Notes under the pieces: model-generated | What the model saw: only the letters and a program-made list of their open reading frames with translations | Database searches by the model: none | What the model was told of the DNA's origin: nothing | Translations under genes and position numbers: made by a program | Assembly: GCA_964624795.1 (NCBI GenBank) | Contig: CAZUZS010000100.1 | Coordinates: forward strand, 1-12,969 | Direction of reading: 5' to 3' | DNA length: 12,969 nucleotides | From: CAZUZS01 sp964624795 | Lineage (GTDB): Bacteria > Calditrichota > Calditrichia > RBG-13-44-9 | Shown: positions 7,349-12,969 of the stretch, piece after piece | How the letters are laid out: each line of letters starts with the position of its first letter | Numbering within the stretch: position 1 is the stretch's first letter

Positions 7349-7754
7349 GTTACCCGACTTTGGCGCTTACGGATATCCTGGTATTGTGCCGCGAAAGCTC
7401 TCTCCTGCTATTTTCTTTCATCGATATTTTAAATCTGTGCGGCGTTAAAAGGTTCAAATTCCAGTCCATGCTCGTTTGTTTTTGCACCCTTCTTAGGGGG
7501 CAGGAACTACACCAAAACTAATCCGTTGTGCAATTAATTTTCTACACAAGGTAACGTTTCGTATTTCATAATTTTCCGGATATTTGTCATTCCGAATCCT
7601 GCTTTAGCAGGTTAAGGAATCCTTCAAAGATTTCTCGCTAACGCTTGCGATGATAATACTTATCCTCATCATTTGCAGTATCAGGAGTTATAATCAGCAT
7701 AGCGGCACAGGACTATTTTGGATGTCATAAATGAGCGAAATCAATGATTTCAGT
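7349..7754. other. Intergenic region between rhomboid and serpin genes, with repeat remnants
   Basis: About 400 bp with no convincing gene. It should hold the serpin promoter, but I find no clear -35/-10 pair. An imperfect hairpin lies at 7484-7501 (GCACCCT/AGGGGGC with one A-G mismatch, loop TCTT). It is preceded, not followed, by T's on the plus strand, so it is not a standard terminator. A dispersed-repeat-like stretch at 7585-7650 is listed separately. Confidence 0.5.
7585..7650 (+). repeat. Dispersed intergenic repeat ('GTCATTCCGAATCC' type) with nested hairpin
   Basis: The stretch starts GTCATTCCGAATCCTGC and continues with GGTTAAGGAATCCTTC and AAGATTTCTCGCTAACGC. This resembles a non-coding repeat family I recognise from many environmental bacterial genomes (GTCATTCCGAA ... 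GAGGAATC ... AAGATTTCTCGC). It contains a perfect hairpin CCTGCT-TT-AGCAGG (7598-7611) nested in ATTCC (7589-7593) / GGAAT (7616-7620). Only one copy is in the window, so the repeat status is recognition, not something shown here. Confidence 0.45.
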
Positions 7755-8462
7755 TCAATAGTCCCTCTTGTTGGGATCCCCATTTATATTTCTTTTTTGT
7801 TCATATTGAATGTGCAGGAGTTCTGGCTTTCGGATAATAATGGCCAGGAACACGACTACCGGTATGAAAAGGACGAGGGTGAGAACAATTTGGTCTGCGA
7901 GGACCTCCGGATATAGCATGCCGGTAATCAGGAGGCCGGTGAGTGCCCCGCCCAGATGCGCCTCATGTCCGATATTTCCAGCCTGTTTCCCGATTCCATA
8001 AACGGATATGAGAACAAAGAGAATGGCAAACAGCCAGGTGGGAATTCCGATTGGCACAAAAAAGAGGTAGATCCTTCCGGCAGGGAAAAACAGCACCGAG
8101 GAAAAAATAACACCGGAAATTGCCCCCGATGCGCCGACCGCGCGGTAGGCAGGATGATGGCGTTGAATATATAGCGCCAGCAGGTCGCCGCCCAGGGCGC
8201 TGCCGAAATATAGAATAAGCAGATTTAGCCCGCCGATTAACTGCTGCATCTCCGCCGCAAATGAATAGAAGCTGATCATATTAAAAAGCAAGTGAATGTA
8301 ATCTGCGTGCAGAAATGTGGAGATTAAAATTCTTTCATATTGACGGGATTGCAGGATAGGGCCGACGGCAAAAGAGAACCTGTTGAAAAATTGCCGGGAG
8401 CGGAATCCCCAGAGGGTTATCAAGACATTTGCTGCAATGATGATGGTAACGATGTCTTTCAT
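7755..8462 (-). CDS. Rhomboid-family intramembrane serine protease
   Basis: This 235-residue polytopic membrane protein cleaves transmembrane substrates inside the bilayer. The catalytic signatures are all present: 'HADYIHLLFNM' with His57 and Asn61 (oxyanion-side HxxxN motif), 'GASGAISG' with nucleophile Ser112, and 'GHEAHLGGALTG' with catalytic His169. Hydrophobic segments surround them, giving six or seven TM helices. The last 30 residues are polar (RKPELLHIQYEQKRNINGD...), a short cytosolic tail. Unlike the E. coli GlpG type there is no soluble N-terminal domain; the protein begins directly with TM1. The start at 8462 has only a weak GGACG before it. It lies 38 bp after the acyl-CoA ligase on the same strand with no terminator between, so they are probably co-transcribed. 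No substrate can be named. Confidence 0.93.
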   Translation of the reverse strand: MKDIVTIIIAANVLITLWGFRSRQFFNRFSFAVGPILQSRQYERILISTFLHADYIHLLFNMISFYSFAAEMQQLIGGLNLLILYFGSALGGDLLALYIQRHHPAYRAVGASGAISGVIFSSVLFFPAGRIYLFFVPIGIPTWLFAILFVLISVYGIGKQAGNIGHEAHLGGALTGLLITGMLYPEVLADQIVLTLVLFIPVVVFLAIIIRKPELLHIQYEQKRNINGDPNKRDY

Positions 8463-8500
8463 TCGTCCGTATTCGCTTTAATTAGAACTTTACTTTTCGC

Positions 8501-10306
8501 CTATTCGAAACCTGCCTCGCCTTCGGAATACATGGCATCGATCACCTCTTTGTATTTTGCTTCCAACACCTTCCTTTTGATTTTCAAGGTTGGGGTGATC
8601 TCGCCATTTTCGATAGTGAAAGGGTCTTTGAGCAGGTGGAATTTCTTTATGGATTCGTAGCGAGGCAAGTTAACTGTAACCGCATCTATCTCACTTCTGA
8701 TGAGGCGTATGATTTCCGGCAGTCTCAGAAGAGCTTCCTCATCGGCATAAGGCAATTTTTGTTTTTCCGCAAATGTGCTTAGATGGTCCATGTTCGGAAC
8801 GATTAGCGCCGTGCAAAACCTCCGGTTATCACCGATCACCACCGATTGCTCGATATAACGACTGCCGTTCAGAAGATTTTCGATGGGCTGCGGGGCGATA
8901 TTTTTTCCGCCGGAAGTCACAATAATGTTCTTTTTGCGATCGGTTATATACAGGAATCCGTCCTCGTCGATATAACCAATATCGCCGGTGTGCAGCCATC
9001 CCTGTTCATCGATGGACTCGCGGGTGGCCTCATCATTCTTGTAATATCCCGGCATGATATGCGGGCCGCGGCTGAGAATCTCCCCGTCGTCGGCGATTAT
9101 GACTTCTACATTGGAAAGGGGCAGCCCGCCGCAGGCGAACCGAAAATTGTCCGGGTGATTGACTGTAATAACCGGCGAGGCTTCGGTAAGTCCATACCCT
9201 TCCAGCAGCGTGAGGCCGGCTGCCGTAAAAAATTCGGCAATTTCCCGCGAAAGCGGCGCTCCGCCGGAGACAAACAGGCGAATTCTGCCTCCAACCCGCT
9301 GCTTCAATTTTGAGTAAACCAGTTTATCGGCCAAATCATGTTTGAATTTCAGAAAACCGTGCAGCGGTTTGCCGCGCTGCGCGTAACTATTGGATTCTTT
9401 ACCAACTTCAATCGCCCAAAAGAATATCTTTCTCTTTAACCGGGAGCTTTCCTCCACCGAATCCAGCACCCGGCCATAAACCTTTTCGAAAAAGCGGGGA
9501 ACACCTGCCATGAGTGTAGGTCGCACCTCCAGCGTATTTTGAGCTACGGTTTCCAGGCTCTCGGCATAGGCAATAACGCACCCGCAGTAATTCGCCAGAA
9601 AGTGGCCCGCCATCCTTTCGAACGAGTGGGAAAGCGGAAGGAAGGACAGGAAAATATCTTCCGGATAAACCTGGATTACCTCTGCTGCAGCCTCAACATT
9701 CGAAAGGAAATTCCCGTGTGTCAATACAACGCCCTTGGGGAGGGCAGTGGTGCCGGAGGTGTAGATGATGCTGGCGACATCTTCCCGGGTCACGTCCCGG
9801 AGGCAGTTGTCGACAAGCGCGGGATTTTCCTTTAGTGCCTCATCTCCCAAGTGAAGTAATTCATCCCAACTTACTGTTCCGCTTCCGGGTTCGCCTTCCA
9901 TCAGGATAATATTCCGAACTAACGATATTTTATTTCTTATTTCCGCGATCTTGGCAAACTGATCAAGGTTCGAAACAATCAGCGTATGTCCCTCGCAGTT
10001 ATTTACGAGATACTCGATTTGATTTGGCAGGAGGGTAGGGTAGATAGGAACTGTGATGGCACCTAATGAAAGAATTGCGTAATCCGACAAAGCCCATTCG
10101 ACCCTGTTCTCAGAGAGAAGCAGAACCCGGTCGCCTTTTTTAGCGTCCAGGGAATGCAACCCGGCGGCAATTTCCTGCATCCTGCGAAAAAGCTCCTCGA
10201 AAAGTATCTCCCGGTAGCTGCCATTTTCTTTGACCATTACACCTGTTTTTTGAGGGTATCTTTCACAGGTGGATTTAAACATTTCTCCCAGGCTGGAATG
10301 TGCCAT
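8501..10306 (-). CDS. Long-chain fatty-acid-CoA ligase (AMP-forming), FadD15-like
   Basis: This 601-residue enzyme of the ANL superfamily activates fatty acids to acyl-adenylates and then acyl-CoA, feeding lipid synthesis or beta-oxidation at the inner face of the membrane. The P-loop is 'YTSGTTALPKG' (182-192), the adenine/carboxylate motif 'GYGLTEASPV' (370-379), and the core 'GWLHTGDIG' with ribose-binding Asp442 (436-444). Hinge/C-domain 'DRKKNIIVTSGGKNI' (456-470) and 'PTLKIKRK' (572-579) with the presumed catalytic Lys575 complete the set. 'FLPLSHSFER' (222-231) is typical of long-chain ligases of the FadD15/Acs type rather than acetyl-CoA synthetases. All key residues are intact and length is normal. 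ATG at 10306 follows GGAG by 8 bases. The downstream partner is the rhomboid gene; I see no known functional link between them. Chain-length preference cannot be judged. Confidence 0.94.
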   Translation of the reverse strand: MAHSSLGEMFKSTCERYPQKTGVMVKENGSYREILFEELFRRMQEIAAGLHSLDAKKGDRVLLLSENRVEWALSDYAILSLGAITVPIYPTLLPNQIEYLVNNCEGHTLIVSNLDQFAKIAEIRNKISLVRNIILMEGEPGSGTVSWDELLHLGDEALKENPALVDNCLRDVTREDVASIIYTSGTTALPKGVVLTHGNFLSNVEAAAEVIQVYPEDIFLSFLPLSHSFERMAGHFLANYCGCVIAYAESLETVAQNTLEVRPTLMAGVPRFFEKVYGRVLDSVEESSRLKRKIFFWAIEVGKESNSYAQRGKPLHGFLKFKHDLADKLVYSKLKQRVGGRIRLFVSGGAPLSREIAEFFTAAGLTLLEGYGLTEASPVITVNHPDNFRFACGGLPLSNVEVIIADDGEILSRGPHIMPGYYKNDEATRESIDEQGWLHTGDIGYIDEDGFLYITDRKKNIIVTSGGKNIAPQPIENLLNGSRYIEQSVVIGDNRRFCTALIVPNMDHLSTFAEKQKLPYADEEALLRLPEIIRLIRSEIDAVTVNLPRYESIKKFHLLKDPFTIENGEITPTLKIKRKVLEAKYKEVIDAMYSEGEAGFE

Positions 10307-10618
10307 ATTAATTCTCCATTATTAGCGGTGTTACCGGGCAGCCAAGTAAAAATATTTTGTTTTTAATTGAAGATTTCACAGCATATTTGTAGAGAAAACC
10401 GGGTTACAGCAATTCGAATGTGGGAATGGTTATCATGATCATCTTTTGTAGGCCTGTCTCAATTTGAAGTTACTGAGGTCCATCCACACTTAGACATGAT
10501 TTCCCGATCTGCCAGGTTGCTAATCTTGTACGCCCAATGTTTCCATCAAAGCCCGCAAGATAGTAAGCAAAAAAATCAAATTTTCCAAGTTTTATTACGG
10601 AAGTGAAAACGGAGTAAG
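10307..10618. other. Intergenic region upstream of the acyl-CoA ligase gene
   Basis: About 310 bp without a plausible gene or RNA. The part next to the ligase (10330-10400) is A/T-rich and probably carries its minus-strand promoter, but I cannot place boxes with confidence. ATGATCAT near 10435 is a short palindrome of no clear meaning. Confidence 0.4.
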
Positions 10619-10657
10619 AACAGACTCCCCTGTTTGTCCATAGCAGGGGAGTCTGTT
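10619..10657 (-). terminator. Strong hairpin (14-bp perfect inverted repeat) after the SPW-type gene
   Basis: AACAGACTCCCCTG (10619-10632) and CAGGGGAGTCTGTT (10644-10657) are perfectly complementary, with an 11-nt loop. The hairpin begins 8 bp past the stop of the minus-strand gene at 10666, and on that strand it runs out into TTCTTA. It most likely terminates that transcript. The opposite side has AAAAA, so in plus orientation it would lack a T-run. Confidence 0.7.
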
Positions 10658-10665
10658 AAAAACCA

Positions 10666-10974
10666 TCAAGCTGTTCGATGTGCCATGTCCTGATGGCTCT
10701 GCGGAAAGCCGCCCCAGAAGCCTAATATCGTCATGATAATTCCGACGACGAAATAATTAACAGGCACATCAAGCAAAAACCAGACGCCGGTCAGGAATAT
10801 CCATATTCCCAAGACGCCGTTTATTATGCCCTGCCATGTTCTGGCCGCAATAAAACCAAAGATCACAGCGAGTATCCCGGAGATTACCATATTCGCTTCA
10901 CCTTGCAGACTTGGGATAAAGCTGGAAATGAACAGCCAGATTCCGATTACGAAGGTTACCCAATTTGACCACAT
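10666..10974 (-). CDS. Small SPW-repeat-like integral membrane protein
   Basis: This is a 102-residue protein with four hydrophobic segments arranged as two similar halves: 'WSNWVTFVIGIWLFISSF' then 'ANMVISGILAVIFGFIAA', and 'WQGIINGVLGIWIFLTGVW' then 'NYFVVGIIMTILGFWGG'. The duplicated W...GIW(L/I)F(I/L) pattern followed by a Gly-rich helix fits the SPW repeat family of two- to four-helix membrane proteins, whose function is unknown. I place the start at 10974 rather than the ATG at 10995, because the intervening codons are themselves the Shine-Dalgarno region (GGGAGGGAGG, about 9 bases before the inner ATG). The gene stands alone: a terminator hairpin follows and a repeat-filled region precedes it. 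Confidence 0.8.
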   Translation of the reverse strand: MWSNWVTFVIGIWLFISSFIPSLQGEANMVISGILAVIFGFIAARTWQGIINGVLGIWIFLTGVWFLLDVPVNYFVVGIIMTILGFWGGFPQSHQDMAHRTA

Positions 10975-11110
10975 AATTTTAAACCTCCCTCCCATTAACC
11001 GCCTGATAAATGCTTCCTGCTTCTAAATAAATCCCTCAACTCAACCCGGCGGATAATTAACAATGCCAGATGAAGATTTGATGAAAAAATGAGCCATTTT
11101 CTTATTACGG

Positions 11111-11176
11111 AAAAATACCGGCGATGGTAATCGCCTCCTACCTGGTTTTGCGGTAGGAGGGAATCCTTTCCCCGAT
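11111..11176 (+). repeat. Triple-hairpin element, copy 1
   Basis: Three hairpins abut with no unpaired base between them. H1 is GGCGAT-GGTA-ATCGCC (11120-11135). H2 is TCCTACC (11136-11142) with GGTAGGA (11152-11158) and a 9-nt loop. H3 is GGGAA-TCCT-TTCCC (11159-11172). An A-rich lead and a trailing CGAT followed by A/T-rich sequence are shared with copy 2. Confidence 0.8.
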
Positions 11177-11226
11177 CATTTAATACAGAGTTAATGGACG
11201 AAGCGTGAAAATGCGAATCGGGGAAA
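11167..11226. repeat. 10-bp inverted repeat overlapping copy 1 of the triple-hairpin element
   Basis: TTTCCCCGAT (11167-11176) is the exact reverse complement of ATCGGGGAAA (11217-11226). The left arm uses the 3' arm of H3 in copy 1, so the two pairings would exclude each other. The right arm may be an inverted scrap of the same repeat family. Confidence 0.4.
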
Positions 11227-11270
11227 CGGCGAATGGGAGAATTCAAACGACCTCGGTGTTTATCGGTGGA

Positions 11271-11350
11271 AATCCGTGATAAAAATTTCGGTGATGGGAA
11301 TCGCCTCTTACCCGGTTTCACGGTAGGAGGGGAATCCCTTCCCCGATTGT
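11271..11350 (+). repeat. Triple-hairpin element, copy 2
   Basis: Same orientation and architecture as copy 1. H1 is GGTGAT-GGGA-ATCGCC (11290-11305, one U-G). H2 is TCTTACC (11306-11312) with GGTAGGA (11322-11328, one U-G). H3 is GGGGAA-TCCC-TTCCCC (11329-11344). The differences from copy 1 inside stems are wobble-conserving, apart from one extra G-C pair in H3. A T-rich run (TTTATTATTTA) follows. Confidence 0.8.
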
Positions 11351-11359
11351 TTATTATTT

Positions 11360-11577
11360 ACCACTGAACAACACGGAAATACACGGAGAAGGTTTATCGA
11401 CATTGAATCAATATTTTGGTCAAGAAGCATTTTTCTTAAGATGACTTACATAATTCGCGTAACTTGGCGTTCTTCACGTCTTTGCGAGAAAATTTATGAA
11501 TAGATCAGGTTAAAGAATATTTGGTCTTTTTGCAGGTATCGTAACATTTCCGTGTTCATCCGTGAAAATTCCGTGGT
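11360..11577. repeat. Inverted CCGTGT-type repeats bracketing about 218 bp
   Basis: The left end reads ACCACTGAACAACACGGAAAT; the right end contains ATTTCCGTGTTCATCCGTG and closes in CCGTGGTGA. An exact 11-bp inverted match is AACACGGAAAT (11370-11380) / ATTTCCGTGTT (11546-11556), with outer ACCAC/GTGGT agreement. A related direct piece precedes copy 2 (CGGTGTTTATCGGTGGAAAT, 11254-11273). Inside is TTGGCGTTCTTCACGTCTTT and GCGAGAAA (11464-11491), another dispersed-repeat type I recognise. This may be a degraded MITE-like unit or overlapping scraps; there is no transposase. Confidence 0.45.
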
Positions 11578-11645
11578 GAAAACATTGGCGATGGGAATCG
11601 TTTCCTACCCGCTTCACCGGTGGGAGGGGAATCCCTTCCCCGACC
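11571..11645 (+). repeat. Triple-hairpin element, copy 3
   Basis: Same orientation. H1 is GGCGAT-GGGA-ATCGTT (11587-11602, two G-U). H2 is TCCTACC (11603-11609) with GGTGGGA (11619-11625, one U-G). H3 is GGGGAA-TCCC-TTCCCC (11626-11641). It ends 15 bp before the stop of the minus-strand MFS gene, so a readthrough MFS transcript would carry its complement. Confidence 0.8.
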
Positions 11646-11659
11646 AATAGCGTATGATC

Positions 11660-12967
11660 TTATGATTTACCGGACAAATACTGCGCTTCCTGCTTCCCTT
11701 TTTGCTCATTCACAAAGTAGAGCAGGATTCCGCCGGCAATAAACAGCAATGAAACAGACGAAATGCTGATGCGGGATGCGGTGTTATCGCTGAAACCAAG
11801 CGATTGAATAAGCAAGCCGGTTCCGGCGATCAGAACCGGGCCGATGACGACTGCAAACTTGCCCAACATGTTGTAGAATCCGAAAAATTCGGCAGACTTA
11901 TTTGCCGGAATAAGCCGGGAATAATACGAGCGACTTAGCGCCTGCACACCGCCCTGCACCAATCCAACGACGATTGCCAGAATGTAAAAATCGATCTGCT
12001 CGCGGATGAAAGCGCCCCACACCGCGACAAACAGATAGACCGCGATGCCAATGAAAAGCGCCGGTTTGGTGCCGATTTTACCTGCCAGGTAGCCGAACCC
12101 GATGGCGGCCGGGAAGCCAACAAATTGCGTGATCAACAGCGCGATGATCAGCGCTGACTGGTCAAAGCCGAGGGCCAGGCCGTAATCCACTGCCATGCGG
12201 ATAATGGTATCCACGCCATCTATATAAAGCCAGTATGCAGCCAGGAAGAGAAAAATGGTCTTCAGGTGGCGGATTTCCTGAAAGGTATGCTTCAACTGGC
12301 GATAACCGGCTTCGACCATTTTCAGGCCAATTTTCTGCTCGCCCAATTCCGGTTCTTTGACGAAGAAAAACAGCGGCAGGGAAAAGATCGCCCACCAGAC
12401 GCCGACTGACAGGAACGCCAATTTGACAGCCTCCGACGTGTCCGCCAGCCCAAATGTTTCCGGTCTCAGCACCATCCACACATTTACGGCGAACAGCAGG
12501 CCACCGCCCAGGTAACCCAGCGAAAAACCGAGCGATGAAACAAAATCGGATCGGCGCGGTGAAGCCACAGCGGTTAGCAGGCTGTCGTAAAAAATGTTGC
12601 TGCCGGAAAAGCCGATGGTGGCGAAAATGTAGAGGAGAAAGGCAAGGACCCAATGACCCTCCGCCACAAGGTAAAGCGCCACAGTCATCGCTATTCCCAT
12701 ATAAGCAAAAAAGAACAGGAACTTCTTTTTGGCCCTGCCTTTGTCGGCAATGGCGCCCAGCATGGGAGCAATCAGGACAATCACGATGCCGGCAAGCGAG
12801 TTGGCCAGCCCTAGCCGCGCGGTGCTGGTGATGGTATCCACACCGGCATTCCAGAACTGCTTGAAAAAAACCGGGAAAAATCCTGCCATCACGGTAGTGG
12901 CAAATGCTGAATTTGCCCAGTCGTACATGCTCCAGCCAAAAATCGCCTTTTTATCATCCTGCTGCAT
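11660..12967 (-). CDS. UMF1-type MFS transporter (Atg22-like)
   Basis: This 435-residue inner-membrane protein has about twelve hydrophobic segments. The N-terminal 'IFGWSMYDWANSAFATTV' is the diagnostic signature of the UMF1 branch of the major facilitator superfamily (Atg22-like; the yeast member exports amino acids from the vacuole). MFS-type 'GAIADKGRAKKKF' after TM2 (loop 2-3), 'GFGYLAGKIGTKPAL' at the corresponding place in the second half, and 'GLVQGGVQALSRSYYSRLIP' in the later half agree with the family. The start ATG is only two bases from the window edge, so its ribosome site is not visible, but the N-terminus matches the usual beginning of the family, and I take the gene as complete. 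Copy 3 of the triple-hairpin element lies directly downstream in the opposite sense. The substrate is unknown. Confidence 0.92.
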   Translation of the reverse strand: MQQDDKKAIFGWSMYDWANSAFATTVMAGFFPVFFKQFWNAGVDTITSTARLGLANSLAGIVIVLIAPMLGAIADKGRAKKKFLFFFAYMGIAMTVALYLVAEGHWVLAFLLYIFATIGFSGSNIFYDSLLTAVASPRRSDFVSSLGFSLGYLGGGLLFAVNVWMVLRPETFGLADTSEAVKLAFLSVGVWWAIFSLPLFFFVKEPELGEQKIGLKMVEAGYRQLKHTFQEIRHLKTIFLFLAAYWLYIDGVDTIIRMAVDYGLALGFDQSALIIALLITQFVGFPAAIGFGYLAGKIGTKPALFIGIAVYLFVAVWGAFIREQIDFYILAIVVGLVQGGVQALSRSYYSRLIPANKSAEFFGFYNMLGKFAVVIGPVLIAGTGLLIQSLGFSDNTASRISISSVSLLFIAGGILLYFVNEQKGKQEAQYLSGKS

Positions 12968-12969
12968 AT

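Larger units (their letters stand above)
10975..11659. other. Repeat-rich 685-bp intergenic region between MFS and SPW-type genes
   Basis: No credible gene. It holds three direct copies of a triple-hairpin element, remnants of CCGTGT-type and TTTGCGAGAA-type dispersed repeats, and two further inverted repeats, all listed separately. The SPW-gene promoter should lie in 10975-11100; I cannot place it. A minus-strand frame at 10995-11321 is open but its translation has no domain character and runs through the repeats. Confidence 0.7.

Noticed and set aside
7484..7501. Terminator of the rhomboid transcript
   Set aside because: The hairpin has an internal mismatch, lies over 250 bp past the stop, and on the minus strand is followed by A's, not T's.
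10975..10995. Longer start of the SPW-type protein at 10995
   Set aside because: The first codons are the GGGAGGGAGG ribosome site of the inner ATG at 10974.
10995..11321. Minus-strand frame of 108 codons upstream of the SPW-type gene
   Set aside because: It reads through copies 1 and 2 of the repeat region and has no recognisable protein character or good ribosome site.
11111..11645. CRISPR array or leader
   Set aside because: Spacing between the three repeats is uneven (about 170 and 297 bp), the copies differ, and no cas gene is present.

Overview
The window carries nine protein-coding genes in three blocks. An outward-facing gene at the left edge (minus strand, cut by the edge) is followed by a plus-strand block at 1611-6029 and a minus-strand block from 6050 to the right edge. 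GC content is moderate and intergenic regions hold dispersed hairpin repeats. There is no rRNA, tRNA, CRISPR array or phage/IS gene. The gene mix (secreted S9 peptidase, secreted serpin, rhomboid, FadD15-type acyl-CoA ligase, UMF1-type MFS transporter) and the style of the intergenic repeats suggest an uncultured Gram-negative bacterium, perhaps of the FCB/Calditrichota-KSB1 kind. That placement is an impression, not a demonstration.

Plus-strand block: a stand-alone helix-hairpin-helix protein related to the N-terminus of family X DNA polymerases (PolX), a CPA1/NhaP-type Na+/H+ antiporter closed by a short terminator-like hairpin, then a zinc-free NADPH-dependent reductase of the CurA/LTB4-dehydrogenase type, and 51 bp later an OsmC-family gene.

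The OsmC gene is the main discovery. Its reading frame is interrupted by one TGA (codon 67) exactly where the family has its peroxidatic cysteine. The same frame continues with a well-conserved OsmC C-terminal half, including the second catalytic cysteine (HCPVYRS). A G/C-rich hairpin with a UGGAG apical loop starts 20 nt after the TGA, as expected for a bacterial SECIS element. The most economical reading is a selenocysteine-containing OsmC peroxidase next to an NADPH reductase, a small redox/electrophile-defence unit.

Minus-strand block, in order of transcription from the right: a UMF1-type MFS transporter; a long intergenic region (10975-11659) with three copies of a triple-hairpin element plus other dispersed repeats; a small two-repeat SPW-type membrane protein with a strong hairpin after it; a long-chain acyl-CoA ligase followed closely by a rhomboid protease; and a secreted inhibitory-type serpin ending 20 bp from the convergent OsmC gene.

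The triple-hairpin element is the second notable observation. In all three copies the three stems abut with no unpaired bases between them, and every base difference inside a stem keeps pairing (through G-U) only if the plus strand is the RNA.
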